This document shows, piece by piece, positions 1 through 10,149 of a stretch of DNA of 64,000 bases. How positions within the stretch are numbered: the stretch's first letter is position 1; every line of letters begins with the position of its first letter. The DNA lies in assembly GCA_001600495.1 (NCBI GenBank), contig BCKE01000015.1, forward strand, positions 460,272 through 524,271, read 5' to 3'. The stretch comes from Pilasporangium apinafurcum (lineage: Eukaryota; Oomycota; Peronosporomycetes; Pythiales; Pythiaceae). The position numbers and the translations under genes are program-made. The notes below the pieces were generated by a model, which was not told where the DNA came from, searched no databases, and saw only the letters and a program-made list of their open reading frames with translations.

Positions 1-846
1 AAAGAAGGGTAGTGGAGAAAATAGTTCATTGCGAAGAATTGGAAACAAGTTTCTATGTATAGGAAGAAAAAAGGATGTCAAAGTATATCCCATCTGTGGG
101 AGAAATGGGGGAATAAAGGCTAACTTTCTCCACCGAGGCCGACCACTCAACCAACCTGGCGATGCATTAATTTAGCACGCTTGTTTGGAGAAGTGGTATT
201 GCCAATATGGGCAATGATATTGTATGGTCAAATACGAATTCGATCAAAAACAATCAAATCAGGTCAATATAGCCATAGACAACGGCGACAATGAAATTGG
301 ATTACCGAGCGCGTTGGATGCAGCATAATGTGGGTACAGCACAAAATCGGAGCCACACTCATCATAATGCTCATATATGCGTGAGAGGGTGGTCCTCTGG
401 GCTGTCATACTCCCACTCTAGTGATGCGTGAGTGTAGTTAGCCATGTTGATCTCCTCACTTCATCGAGAAGCTGGATCACTGTGGTCATTCATGATCCAA
501 TCAATGCATTGATTTGAAAATTTCAGGATACTGGATAGTGGGATATTCTCGTCCGTCAACTTGCAAGAAGAACGTAGTATAGCAACTTCTCTAGTCCTCA
601 TATGTGTGCTCGTTATTAATATATGTCTTGTTCTTGCTTGCTTGCGTGTCTGAAAATTTCTAGTGTATTTGACGAAAGCAAAAGTGATTCAAAGAACATT
701 GAGTATTTCAACATAACCAAGTAGCTATATTTCAACGTATTGGGTGTACTGACTGGCCAGGTCGCTCAGTCTTTTCTGGTCTTCAAAACACCACCACTGC
801 CGGTCATCATTTCTGAACCTTCCACGCTGAACAAAGTAAGACAAAT
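1..846. other. Intergenic sequence with a repeat fragment at the window edge
   Basis: I see no credible gene here. About bases 10-65 resemble bases 13985-14045, next to the Fanzor fossil at 13.6-14.0 kb, at roughly 80% identity by eye, so the window edge probably cuts a dispersed repeat. A CCAAT box lies near 486 (GATCCAATCA), about 360 bases before the first PX-like gene. The short frames here are not supported. Confidence 0.4.
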
Positions 847-1524
847 ATGAGCATTGAGATGCACTCCTCCTCGACATCTCCCACCAGCAGTGCACAAGAA
901 TCGCTCGTTGGCACCCAACTGCAGTCGCTACAGGACGTGACAGTCTTACCAGAAAGGTACACATCCTGTATGGAATTTCTCGCTCGTCTTCAAACCATCG
1001 GGTCCATTCAAATCAATGAGATAGTCAAGCATGACGACGGTAGAGAACGCGGCTTTATCATTGAAATCTATGCAAAGCAAGCACCAAAGAGCCACATACC
1101 AACCAACAATGCAAGCGCTGATCGTGACCATGCATCAGCATACGAACTCATGGGCAAGGTGGAACGCACACTGTCCGAGCTTATCGATTTCCGCGTGAGA
1201 CTATGCCGTCTGGTCCTAGTCCAGGATCGACATTTGTCAGATGGAAGGAGTCCCGACTGTAAGCGCTGCTGGTATTGTACCAAAGTGGCTAACTACTTCC
1301 TTTCAACCGCAGCGCAGCCGACACCACTGATGAATTGGTTAGTGTCTCGCAGCAAACTCAAGCGCAGCCTCACACAGTTCTTAGAGAATATGCAGGCTTT
1401 GACGCTACTATGTAAGCCCAGTGTCTATCCGAATTGCAGCAGTCAGAGACAGATGCCTATAATCGTCAGTGACTTTCTATTCGACGGTGGGGCGCCAGTA
1501 ATGGAAAGTAGCGATAGTCTATAA
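847..1524 (+). CDS. PX-like IPTN/CxxC family protein 1
   Basis: Single-exon gene of 225 residues; the ATG at 847 is the first in frame. Family layout, which serves as the reference for the other members: a variable N-terminus; an xLPxxY lead (34-39); strands around 46-77 (LARLQTIGSIQINE, then FIIEIYAK); the SHIPTN loop (82-87); VERTLSEL (105-112), matching the R[R/x][Y/F]SxF motif of PX domains; helix 1; CxxC (Cys141, Cys144) where PX domains have the proline-rich membrane loop; a WL..R.K...LTQFL helix (164-179); Cys189 and Cys197; and a final helix MPIIVSDFL. The strand-strand-strand-helix order and the R...L..FL helix are what suggest a PX fold; the Cys positions are not PX hallmarks. There is no signal peptide or membrane segment, so it is probably cytosolic. 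The second motif Arg is Thr, so classical PI3P binding is doubtful. Function unknown. Confidence 0.8.
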   Translation: MSIEMHSSSTSPTSSAQESLVGTQLQSLQDVTVLPERYTSCMEFLARLQTIGSIQINEIVKHDDGRERGFIIEIYAKQAPKSHIPTNNASADRDHASAYELMGKVERTLSELIDFRVRLCRLVLVQDRHLSDGRSPDCKRCWYCTKVANYFLSTAAQPTPLMNWLVSRSKLKRSLTQFLENMQALTLLCKPSVYPNCSSQRQMPIIVSDFLFDGGAPVMESSDSL

Positions 1525-2375
1525 GATCAATGTTGCTTCAATAACAAAATGATGCTCAGAAAATAGTGACTTGGTTATTATTCAAATAATGTTAGGACTA
1601 AACACTAGAGTGGACTTGATAAGCAACAAGTTTGGCGATTCTTTGTCTTGGTTGACACGCTGGCGTAGCCATGCGACGAACAATGCGAGAGTATCACATG
1701 CACTCATCCACTACCTTTGCAATGCTGATGACGTGAGTGCAGTTGGTTCACATTGATCGAACAGAGTGAATGTGATGCAAGTGAGTTCCATGAGAGATGG
1801 ACGTTCATACTAAAGAAGAGGAGGTTATTCAGCTCTGCGAAATGCTGTCGCTGAAGGTAATAATTTTTCCCAGTGGTAATCTTCTGAGCTGCAGTATGTG
1901 AGTAGCATGGAGATGCGCCAAATTGGCCAACTCAATATCGCTCCATCTCCCATTAATTATTAAATATAGAATTACTAAAACCTATTAAATTAATTATTTG
2001 TATTGATTTAGCAATTGATATCAAACAAATATCAATTTTACTTTGAAATTGTTAAATTAATAACCGTAATTTGTGAAATAATCAAATTTATTCCACGTGT
2101 TTTGAGTTTCAACTGCCGCAATCATTGCTATTGGGGTATGATGACGCACTTGGCCATTATCGCATTGTTCTCTGCTGCCATTCGTATATGTAGCAACCCC
2201 ATTCAAGTATCTCAAGCGGGTAATTGGACGGCCAATAGAGCGTAGACGATTACAGTTATTTTCACCAAATGCCTCCGAACCATGTTCATGGAGAAATGGA
2301 TTGCCAATGATCCATCATAATGCAATTTGCTCTCTAGCGCGCATATCTCGATTGAAAGAAGTAGAACCAAACGAA
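1525..2375. other. Intergenic spacer between PX-like genes 1 and 2
   Basis: No gene is supported. Bases 1955-2100 are very AT-rich. A paired CCAAT arrangement (ATTGGACGGCCAAT, 2223-2236) lies about 140 bases before the preferred start of the next gene and could be a promoter element. The frame at 2015-2245 is low complexity and does not resemble the family. Confidence 0.35.
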
Positions 2376-3074
2376 ATGGAGCCCTCACACGAAGCATTTA
2401 GTGGCGAAAGGAAAACTGCAGCATCTTCTCCGCTTGGTCGATTGACTCGTGTGCTTTTACTGCCTGAACAATACACGCCCGGCATGGATGCACTCGCAAA
2501 ATTAAGGCAACTAAATACGGTTGAGATCAACGAGACAGTTGAGAGCAAGACTAACGGTGTGGCATATGTCATTGATGTATATTTGACGCCTCATTCCATG
2601 AATCGGATTCCTACGAATCGCGAACACAAGCAGACGCTCAAGCCTCTAGTACATTCTTCGCCACAAAAGACAATCACATCGTCAACTACACCAGTGCAAA
2701 ATTCCAATATGATAGATCAAATAGCTGAGCGACAACAACCTGACTTGCGAGTGGAGCGAACACTTGATGAGTTCATTGAGCTGCGTATGAATCTACATCG
2801 CCAAGCACAGGCCATTCACCTCAATGGCGCGAATGACAAACTCTGTCCCTACTGCACCAAGGTTATCAACTATATTCTTTCGGGCGAGTCACAGCCATCG
2901 CCTGCGATGCAGTGGCTAGGTTCAGAAAAGAAAAACAAAAAGAACTTGACGAAATTCATCACAAAGGTATTAGCATTGGCGTTACTTTGCCGACCGATCG
3001 CATTCCCGAACTGTCCGAGTCAAGAACGAATCCCGGAGCTCGTAGGCAAATTTTTGCTAGACAATCGAATGTAG
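2376..3074 (+). CDS. PX-like IPTN/CxxC family protein 2
   Basis: Intronless gene of 232 residues from the ATG at 2376. I prefer this ATG because it gives the same spacing to the LAKL strand as gene 1; an ATG at 2307 would add 23 residues. Visible parts: LLLPEQYTPGMDALAKL (27-43), AYVIDVYL (63-70), NRIPTN (76-81), a Ser/Thr-rich insert (about 90-120), VERTLDEF (126-133), helix ELRMNLHRQA, CxxC (Cys157, Cys160), the FITKVLALALL helix, Cys205 and Cys213, and terminal IPELVGKFLL. The second Arg of the PX motif is Thr. It is closest by eye to genes 1 and 4, which share the LLP-x-x-Y lead. It stands alone in a roughly 850-base spacer on each side, with no sign of cotranscription. Confidence 0.8.
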   Translation: MEPSHEAFSGERKTAASSPLGRLTRVLLLPEQYTPGMDALAKLRQLNTVEINETVESKTNGVAYVIDVYLTPHSMNRIPTNREHKQTLKPLVHSSPQKTITSSTTPVQNSNMIDQIAERQQPDLRVERTLDEFIELRMNLHRQAQAIHLNGANDKLCPYCTKVINYILSGESQPSPAMQWLGSEKKNKKNLTKFITKVLALALLCRPIAFPNCPSQERIPELVGKFLLDNRM

Positions 3075-3927
3075 TGATCATAGCAAGGCGTTCGAATTAG
3101 CAATAGCATATTGGTAGAGCAGAATGTAATAAATGGCAAGGTAGTAAGTTTTACGGTTGAAGGAAACTGGTCCTTTATAATTTTGCATCCACTAAAATTA
3201 AATTATTAACCAATCAGAAGCATATACTAGTAATAATGACCAATGGGAAGATTGCTTGAACAAATGGCGACTTTTTGAACGCTCCAGAACGGATGGATAT
3301 CATGCACAGCTACAACAAGACCTTCGCGCTTGTTGCGTGGGCAGTTGTCACTCAGAATTCCCCTATTGACTATTCTCATGTCTCTTCATGCTAACATGTG
3401 TAAATGGCTCATTTCCTCTATTAGCGTACAACAAGCATTTTCAAAGCTCTCTGTTCAATGTTAATCACGCAATCATGAATGTCCTGAGACTGTTGGTCAG
3501 TGTTCGTGAGTGTTGTCCATGGAAGCGCAGAGAGCTGCGCTTTGTTTCTGGCGTAAGTGATCAACTTGTAGCACATCACACATCAGTGACGGTGAATGAT
3601 GGTCTGTTCAATGTCTTGTCATTTTTTAGTCATGAGAAAATAGAACCTGTTCGATCAAATGTGGGACTTTGCAAATTGGTAAGCTGTTCTTCATTTTCGC
3701 TTTTTCCTTCGTCTGGACAGAACCTCCTCCTCCAGACTCTCAAGTTTCCCTCGAAGAAGTTGCGCTCGTTTGCCCAATTTCTTTGCGTTTAAGTTGATCG
3801 ACGACCAAGACAGAGTTTTGCCTCGGAATTAACAATCGTGGCGACGCCAGTATCTCCATCCTCTACGACCATGAACGCACGGAACTACCACCAATAACTC
3901 GCTGTAGACGAGCTCTCTCGCCACAAT
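3075..3927. other. Spacer with one doubtful 134-codon frame
   Basis: CCAAT boxes lie near 3210 (ACCAATCAGA) and 3239 (ACCAATGGGA). An ATG frame runs 3388-3792 (134 codons). Its end, LKFPSKKLRSFAQFL, is faintly like a PX proline loop plus helix, but nothing else matches the family, so I do not call it. A short upstream ATG frame (about 3870-3896) precedes gene 3 and could act in its leader. Confidence 0.3.
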
Positions 3928-4662
3928 ATGTGGCTTGAGCAGCAACAACAACATGAACAACAAGAGCAAGAAACAGTTGACCATCTCTTCTCATCTCTGG
4001 CAAGCAATGCAGTTGATGAGAGTGAGACCGGTGGTTTTCCACCTGGTAAACTGCAGTCCTTGCAGCCGGTGCCATTGCTCCCGGATAAATCCTCTCCAAA
4101 CGTCGACTTACTGGCTAAACTCCACAAGATTGAGGCTATCCAAGTCTACGAAGATCGCACAAAAAGCGGCTACGTAGTTGATGTGTGGCTGATGCAACAG
4201 CCGACGAGTCACATCCCAACGAACCATCGTCTGCCGCCTTGTCTAGTTGGAAGCGATAGTAGATGCAAAGAGAACTTGGGACTGAAATGCGATCGGCCAC
4301 CAGATTTTCATGCGTTTCATTCGTTTGCGGATTTTCGACTGCTGTGCACCAAGATCTACTACGAGGCGTACATCAGTCATGGCCAACATCCATGCGATTT
4401 CTGTGCACAAGTCGTGGATTTCCTGATCATGTCGAAATCTTATCCCACGCGCTGGAAAAAATGGTTTCACTCACCAGCGAAGCTCACACAGGGGCTACGT
4501 GGATTCCTTATCGATGTGCTAACGCTTGCGATCACCCATAGTAATCGCTTGAGTGTGCGTAGCTGCCCGACGCGGAAGCATTTACCCGAGTATCTGAGTG
4601 ATTTCTTGTTCACTTGTGAAAGTGACAACGCCAATGACAATACCAATGGCACCGACAACTGA
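3928..4662 (+). CDS. PX-like IPTN/CxxC family protein 3
   Basis: Intronless, 244 residues, start ATG at 3928. It begins with a Gln-rich stretch (5-15), then LLAKLHKIEAIQVYE (61-75), YVVDVWL (82-88), SHIPTN (94-99), CxxC (Cys156, Cys159), helix RGFLIDVLTLA (191-201), Cys213 and HLPEYLSDFLF (218-228). It is one of the more diverged copies. The PX-like motif reads FHSFADF, losing both Arg residues, and the first Cys of the C-terminal pair is replaced in a stretch containing His204. If the four Cys bind a metal, this copy would need His204 as a stand-in ligand (inference). The tail is Asn/Asp-rich. Confidence 0.78.
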   Translation: MWLEQQQQHEQQEQETVDHLFSSLASNAVDESETGGFPPGKLQSLQPVPLLPDKSSPNVDLLAKLHKIEAIQVYEDRTKSGYVVDVWLMQQPTSHIPTNHRLPPCLVGSDSRCKENLGLKCDRPPDFHAFHSFADFRLLCTKIYYEAYISHGQHPCDFCAQVVDFLIMSKSYPTRWKKWFHSPAKLTQGLRGFLIDVLTLAITHSNRLSVRSCPTRKHLPEYLSDFLFTCESDNANDNTNGTDN

Positions 4663-4866
4663 GAAAAAAACACAGAGCATTCGTTGTGTTTCACTAGCAT
4701 ACACGCGGTTAAAGCTCTAGTTATGCATGTTTTCTGCATCTATTCCATGCATGTGAGGCAGCATAGACTTCGTAACTCGTAGTTAATGCAAGAACTCTGA
4801 CACATTGCCTATTTGTTTGCCTTTTGTTTTTTCTATATGTGAGTGTGATTACTGCCTAAAGGACTA

Positions 4867-5640
4867 CATGAACTGCAGAATGTCGAAGCGGGGGATATGT
4901 AATAGCTCTCGTTGCTATTCTATCGTCCATCGGTGATGCTCGCGCAGGTCATTTTTCGCCAATTGTGGTCGTGCACGTCAAGCTTAAGAAGATTGAAGCG
5001 ATTCAAATCGACGAAATCGTGAAGCAAACACGTAAGAACAGATGCTTCATATCATGTTTATCATGGGAGTCAATTTTATGTAAAATCAAATAGTAGTTAC
5101 TTCAACGAGAGCTGCGATACGAGGTAGGAAGGACACTATAGGAAGCGGTCTATGAAGTTGGAGCTGATAGCAACGGCGCTGTCCAATAAGACACGTATTG
5201 ATGAAAGTATATGAGTATTAGACGTAGCAGCAATTGGATAATCATATAGCATTGGGAACCAGCTGAAGCAAAACCGATCCTTTGATTTTCTTCGTATCAA
5301 CCAATCCACTTAATGCCAACTAACCAGGAATTTGAATTCGACAGTTCTGACCCATGAAATACTGGCAAATCAGGTGGTAAGCCTGAATGGTGGTCGATGT
5401 GCATGAATGAAGGACAAGCATTGATCACGCATGATCTTTCCGGGCATGCCATTGGTTAGCTATGCAGGTAGGACTCCAATCATCATGATTTCGTATTCAA
5501 AATTGTTTGGCTAATTGCGAAATAATGTGTTACCAGTATGTGGTAGAGTTGCATCGAAGTGGATTAAGAGCGAAAATATCTATTGGTCGATGGCAACATC
5601 CAGCATCCAAACGATTAATATGAAGACTTCAATTTACTCT
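4867..5640 (+). pseudogene. Decayed PX-like family copy
   Basis: Three scattered pieces match the family in order and on the same strand. Around 4975-5030 the translation reads VKLKKIEAIQIDEIVK, the first strand. Near 5305 a piece reads IHLMPTNQ, like the IPTN loop. Near 5560 WIKSENIYW resembles the WLVKEQKI segment before the last long helix. No frame runs through them and there is no CxxC. It sits between genes 3 and 4, where an intact copy would fit the spacing, so I read it as a dead tandem duplicate. Confidence 0.55.
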
Positions 5641-5813
5641 CTTGATGAAACGACGTAAACAATCGGTTCAGACGACTCATGTGGTGATTTGACGTTCTCC
5701 ATCTCAAAGACGTCCCGTTTCTTCGATAAAGGATATGGATATGTTGTCATTTTCGAATGTGCTTGCTTCTGGGTAATTACACACACGTACTTCACCAAGT
5801 ATTCGTCTCTTAA

Positions 5814-6560
5814 ATGAATCATTCCAGTCATGAGGCAGACCGACAGAATGAAAATTCTAATTGTACACTACCAGAGCTGCGACTAGCCCCGTTGCATCAG
5901 ACAATGCTGCTCCCTGATGGATATCGCCATTGGATGGATCTATTCACCAAATTACAACAAATTGAGACAATTGAAGTGAAGGAGGCGGTGGGTTCAGATG
6001 GTCGACGCGTGAGAAATTTGTTTGTGATAAATGTGTATGAGGCACAAAATGTTGATGCACGAATCTCGTCCTTTAACACTATTTCAAGCAAAGCGATTCC
6101 CAAATCGGGTGATGATCGTAGAGCTCCAGATATCCAAACGGAACGAACGTTTGCAACGTTCCTTCAGCTGCGCACACAATTGCACCGTCAAGCCTACCAT
6201 CCCCATCATCGAAGCAATAGTACCAGGACGCTTCTGAGGAGGTGCGACTACTGCCACCATGTTATCGAGTACGTTCTCTCTGGGAAATCGCAACCCGTGT
6301 CGTGGATGAAATGGTTGTCCAGTAATCGTAAAACGGAGTGCATACTCACACAGTTCATCAAGGACGTGCTCACCCTGGCACTTATGTGTAAAGCGAGTTG
6401 CTATCAGGCTTGCCCTAGTCAGGCAAAGATTCCAGAAATCGTAAGGGATTTTTTGTACAGTGATCCACTGTCTTCATTCCCATCAGAGTTGACGAGCACA
6501 ACAACGAGCATCTCAGATGCAAATAGCTTTACAGATGAGCCGTCGCGTCTTTCGCTATAA
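5814..6560 (+). CDS. PX-like IPTN/CxxC family protein 4
   Basis: Intronless, 248 residues, ATG at 5814. Segments: MLLPDGYRHWMDLFTKL (31-47), IETIEVKEAVG (50-60), LFVINVYEAQ (69-78), RTFATF (111-116), the LQLRTQLHRQAY helix, CxxC (Cys144, Cys147), FIKDVLTLAL (181-190), Cys192 and Cys200, IPEIVRDFLY. It has lost the IPTN loop, reading DARISSFN at that place, but keeps all four conserved Cys. The last 30 residues are a Ser/Thr-rich tail not seen in genes 1 and 2. The decayed copy lies just upstream. Confidence 0.78.
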   Translation: MNHSSHEADRQNENSNCTLPELRLAPLHQTMLLPDGYRHWMDLFTKLQQIETIEVKEAVGSDGRRVRNLFVINVYEAQNVDARISSFNTISSKAIPKSGDDRRAPDIQTERTFATFLQLRTQLHRQAYHPHHRSNSTRTLLRRCDYCHHVIEYVLSGKSQPVSWMKWLSSNRKTECILTQFIKDVLTLALMCKASCYQACPSQAKIPEIVRDFLYSDPLSSFPSELTSTTTSISDANSFTDEPSRLSL

Positions 6561-7742
6561 TGCAGATGAGAGTACTTTACACTAAAATCAAAAACTGGAG
6601 CTAAAGTAAAGTTTGAACATTGATACCTGATTTTTTTAGTAACATGTTCTTTCCTTGATCAATATAGTCATAGCTTCTGGCAGCCCAAGATCGATCGATA
6701 TTTCCGTTTCTTGCCAGGTCATCTCATTAGAAACATGAGTCGACAACATGTTGGTTTGATTAAATGGCTCGACTGCATTCACTTCGTGTTTGCATACATT
6801 ACATCGTTGGCGTTGATGGATTTGATTACACAGAGTATCAATGTGACGAGAATTCTCTCTATTACTCAAGTATGAATCATCAACTACAGACATTTGTACG
6901 TTCTTCTAAGGATGCAGCGAAGAAGATGGAGAAAGTCTGAAAGAGCATGTAATAGGTGTGCTCCTTGAATTAGAGGATGAGGTCACTGATTCGGATGTCT
7001 GAGGATGCAGCCATCTGATTTCATCGCATATCTATTGGATAATAGCCTTTATGTATCAAAAAAGTGGATAGTTTCTCTCTTCAAAACACCTATAATGAAG
7101 CGTGCTGATCGTTTCCGTAAAGACCAGTGGCAATATTTCTGTGGCGCGTGTTCTAGTCACTTTTATTCCTTCTTCTTGGCGCGTCGCATATAGGAACCGT
7201 ATCGTCTACAGAATGTGACCAGGCAACTCAGATGCTTTTTTGTGATCATATCAGTAGCACGTGTCATTGGGTCATGCACTCTGCCAATCTTCAGTAGCAG
7301 CAGATCAGGCACGATTGCAAAAAAAGATCCGAATCATGATGGCCTTGCGCCACTTAATTTACTTCTAAATCTCTGGGTTTGTCTCATGTGCAAATCTAAA
7401 AACGTACAGGGATAGACGGGTCATGAAAATGCAGTTACGAAAACATGCAAGGGTTGACCTTCAGAAAGCTAAGAAAAAGGCCGCGCCATCCAACAACAAC
7501 AAGCTGATATTAATACGTCTGTGGTCAACATGTCGATTACCATGAACATGGAGAAAAAGAGCATCATGACTATTAGTATGCAAGTTCCAGCTTTTTTTGA
7601 ATCATATATACATGCTGGCCATCAAGACATTACGCATAGAGCATATGACTGTAGTCGAAAAAGCATACTTCACAACACTCGTTTTTTCTAATAAACAAAA
7701 TGCATGCATTGGCAAGACTGGTTGTCATTAAATTACAGTTAA
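6561..7742. other. Spacer of about 1.2 kb without a recognised gene
   Basis: An open frame on the minus strand at 6636-6893 carries a CxxC (RCNVCKH) and could be coding debris, but it has no recognisable partner and I cannot name it. The plus-strand frames at 7005-7193 and 7215-7415 look random. Long A/T runs are frequent. Confidence 0.3.
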
Positions 7743-8264
7743 TTACATCTCTTTACTGGGTTGCAGGAATGCACATACAAGGTGACCAAACTCTGCATGG
7801 CGCTCACAAACCTCCGGTGCATCCACTCGTAACAGACGCGCGAACCGCAGTAGCTGTAGCAAAAATTGTGCCAGTAGATCCATTTGGATCGCCATGCTGC
7901 CGTTCCAGGAGCGATGCAGCATGCGAGGTCGTTCCCAACAAAAACTCATGTAGGCGGCCAGCCGTTTGCACGTGTGGCAATGGTGGCCATTACCGATGCA
8001 GTTTTGAATGTCGGTACGTAACTGGCGGAGTTCCTTGAGTGAGCAATGGAACGTGTGGTCTGGTGTGCGCTCTTGCAGGACTTCAGTGGTACTCGAGGAA
8101 GAACGAAAGTAGATCTGGATCGTAGCATTGAGTTCATGCTTTTCATCGGCGATCGCTATGATGTCGACTGTTGGCTCGTTGTCTTCCATGGACACGATGG
8201 GGCCGCGGACGAGAATGGGGCGAGTTGGCGTCGCTGATAGTAAAGGCAGGCGGGCAGTAGCCAT
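7743..8264 (-). CDS. PX-like CxxC family protein 5 (short, minus strand)
   Basis: Intronless, 173 residues, the shortest member, and one of only two on the minus strand. ATG at 8264, TAA at 7743. Segments: a Pro-rich start, VDIIAIADEKHELNATIQIYF (33-53), HCSLKELRQLRTDI (73-86), CxxC (Cys96, Cys99), CWERP (109-113), LLAQFLLQLLRFARLL (130-145), Cys153, HLVCAFLQ (161-168). The IPTN loop is absent and the linker before the PX-like motif is very short. The CWERP box after the CxxC is shared with the gene at 41.6 kb (and, as CWELT, with the one at 40.4 kb) but not with its neighbours, so it belongs to that subfamily and probably moved or was copied between the two clusters. Confidence 0.7.
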   Translation of the reverse strand: MATARLPLLSATPTRPILVRGPIVSMEDNEPTVDIIAIADEKHELNATIQIYFRSSSSTTEVLQERTPDHTFHCSLKELRQLRTDIQNCIGNGHHCHTCKRLAAYMSFCWERPRMLHRSWNGSMAIQMDLLAQFLLQLLRFARLLRVDAPEVCERHAEFGHLVCAFLQPSKEM

Positions 8265-10149
8265 AATAGGAGCTGGTGAAGATAGTATTCCTTGGATAGG
8301 GTGTGGGAGTTTAGCCGCAAATTAGAAAGTGGCCTAAATGCTCTCAGGAGACTGTGCACCTCCAAGTGCACCAGACGATTAATGCGCACTGTTTCTTGGC
8401 AAATTGGGTCGTAAAGACAAACGATATATACGCAACTGGGTTGTAGGTGAGACAAAGATTCTCGTCTAGATTCAAGATCGCTATGCTACCAACGACGATG
8501 ATGAAGCCAGGGATGTATAGAGTAATAGATATCAGCATTCATGTTTTCGACCCTACGTGTATCGAACGTGTGCTATACGCCAGTAGAATTTTCGTTCGTG
8601 CCCCTTTTCGTGTGTCATCCACTCGTCTACAGCCCGTACCAGCTGTGACTGGCCACACGCCCGCAATTCTAGTTGATAGTTACAGAGTGCATGACTGATA
8701 GCTCTCTATCCAATCGCTAGCAGACTTGCGTGCACGTCTACAGATGAAGATTCTGGCGTGAGGATCTTGTCTCACATACACGTAGAAAACGACTGGTCAA
8801 GACGCAAGTGTATGTTTTCCTAGGCAACAATTCAACTTCAGATACTCACATGAATAATTTGGTCAACAAGAAGATTACCAAGATGATAAGGAACATAGAC
8901 GATGACTCGATTCTAATTAAGCACACACTCAATTTACCGAGCAGCTTGAATAGTCGACGACTTTTGAGTCTACCATTCAATTCGTGATTTTGTCCTCCTG
9001 GCATTGGGCTCCAGTGTCACACTCAAGGACCTGCCTAACCCCGACAAAGGAATGAATTCAAGAGGTATCTGCCGAAGATCCAGAGGATGACTGCTGATTG
9101 CTTGTATGTGTACATTGAAAGTGCCAACTGGGGATCGCAAAGGTGGTTACCGGGCAAAGTTAAGGATGCCGCCTGTGCGCAAGTGAACAAATTTGTTTAA
9201 GCACTCACCAAGCCGCAAATTTCATGAAAAAAAAGCTAAGCAATCGAACCTTGTCCACATTGTATGGATGTGGGAATGCATGCGTGCGATAATGTCATGG
9301 ATATCAAACTGCCACGTTTTCTCGACTTCAGATTCATCCATGGACGAACACACATTCATCCGAGTCAAACGCGTAAGTCATTCCAAGACAACAAATACTG
9401 CAGTTGGCTGCTCTGATTACTATGCACTGTTTGTGCAAGCCACGATATTCTAGGTAACTCTATCCAAAGATGAATTGATCGGATAACGATAGCATCCAAT
9501 CACTTCATTCCAATCTCTGCAGTTTATCGGGCAGCGAAATTCCCGTACCACATGATTGTTCCTGTGAACCAGACGACATTTGTCAAACTGGCCATATACT
9601 ATTTTCAAGTATTCAATAGCAACCATTCGCTACTAAAATTGCGGTATATGCTCAGTCTACTACAAGGATATTCTGCAAAATAACTTTTCTGTTTGAGTCA
9701 TCACGTGCATCCTGAGTGTTGGTAAACTAACCTCATCACCCATTCACTCTTCATTCGTTCAGATTGGACGAATGCCTTTAGAGCCACAATCCCTCAAAAT
9801 GCACATCCTCCTCATCAAACACGCAGATTGGATGTATGTTCTCATTCGGCTAATTCTATAGAGTTTCTATAGACAGATGCATGTACAATCGTTGAGCTTT
9901 TTCATCTTCCACGGTACACATGAGGAAATCGTTGCCAACAGTTATATTCACAGTGCATCATCGTGTTTGCATATACACAAGGACAATGAATAACTATTTT
10001 TTTTATCAAAAATTGTCTTTGTTCATTGACACCTACTATCGATTGATAATGAGTCATCGTGCCCATTATTCAATGTTCCTTGTCCTGCACAACTCCAGTT
10101 TCATTTCTCTTACAACCTGAAGTACTCGGCACCAACCTACTTACAAGCA
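8265..10149. other. Spacer of about 1.9 kb with short unidentified coding-like pieces
   Basis: No intact gene. Short stretches read like protein without matching anything I know, for example EFKRYLPKIQRMTADCLY near 9055-9110 and an ATG frame of 45 codons from 8848. They may be debris of a lost gene. CCAAT-containing sites cluster toward the right end (9490, 9762, 9826) in front of the next PX-like gene. Confidence 0.3.
9761..9834. promoter_or_regulatory. Paired AGATTGG(A/T) decamers upstream of PX-like gene 6
   Basis: AGATTGGACG at 9761-9770 and AGATTGGATG at 9825-9834. Each holds an inverted CCAAT box. The same decamer occurs twice upstream of gene 7. They lie about 320-390 bases before the start codon of gene 6. 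A role as an NF-Y-type activator site is inference. Confidence 0.35.

Noticed and set aside
3388-3792. A short extra PX-like gene before gene 3
   Set aside because: Only its last 15 residues faintly recall a PX loop and helix; no IPTN, CxxC or strand motif.
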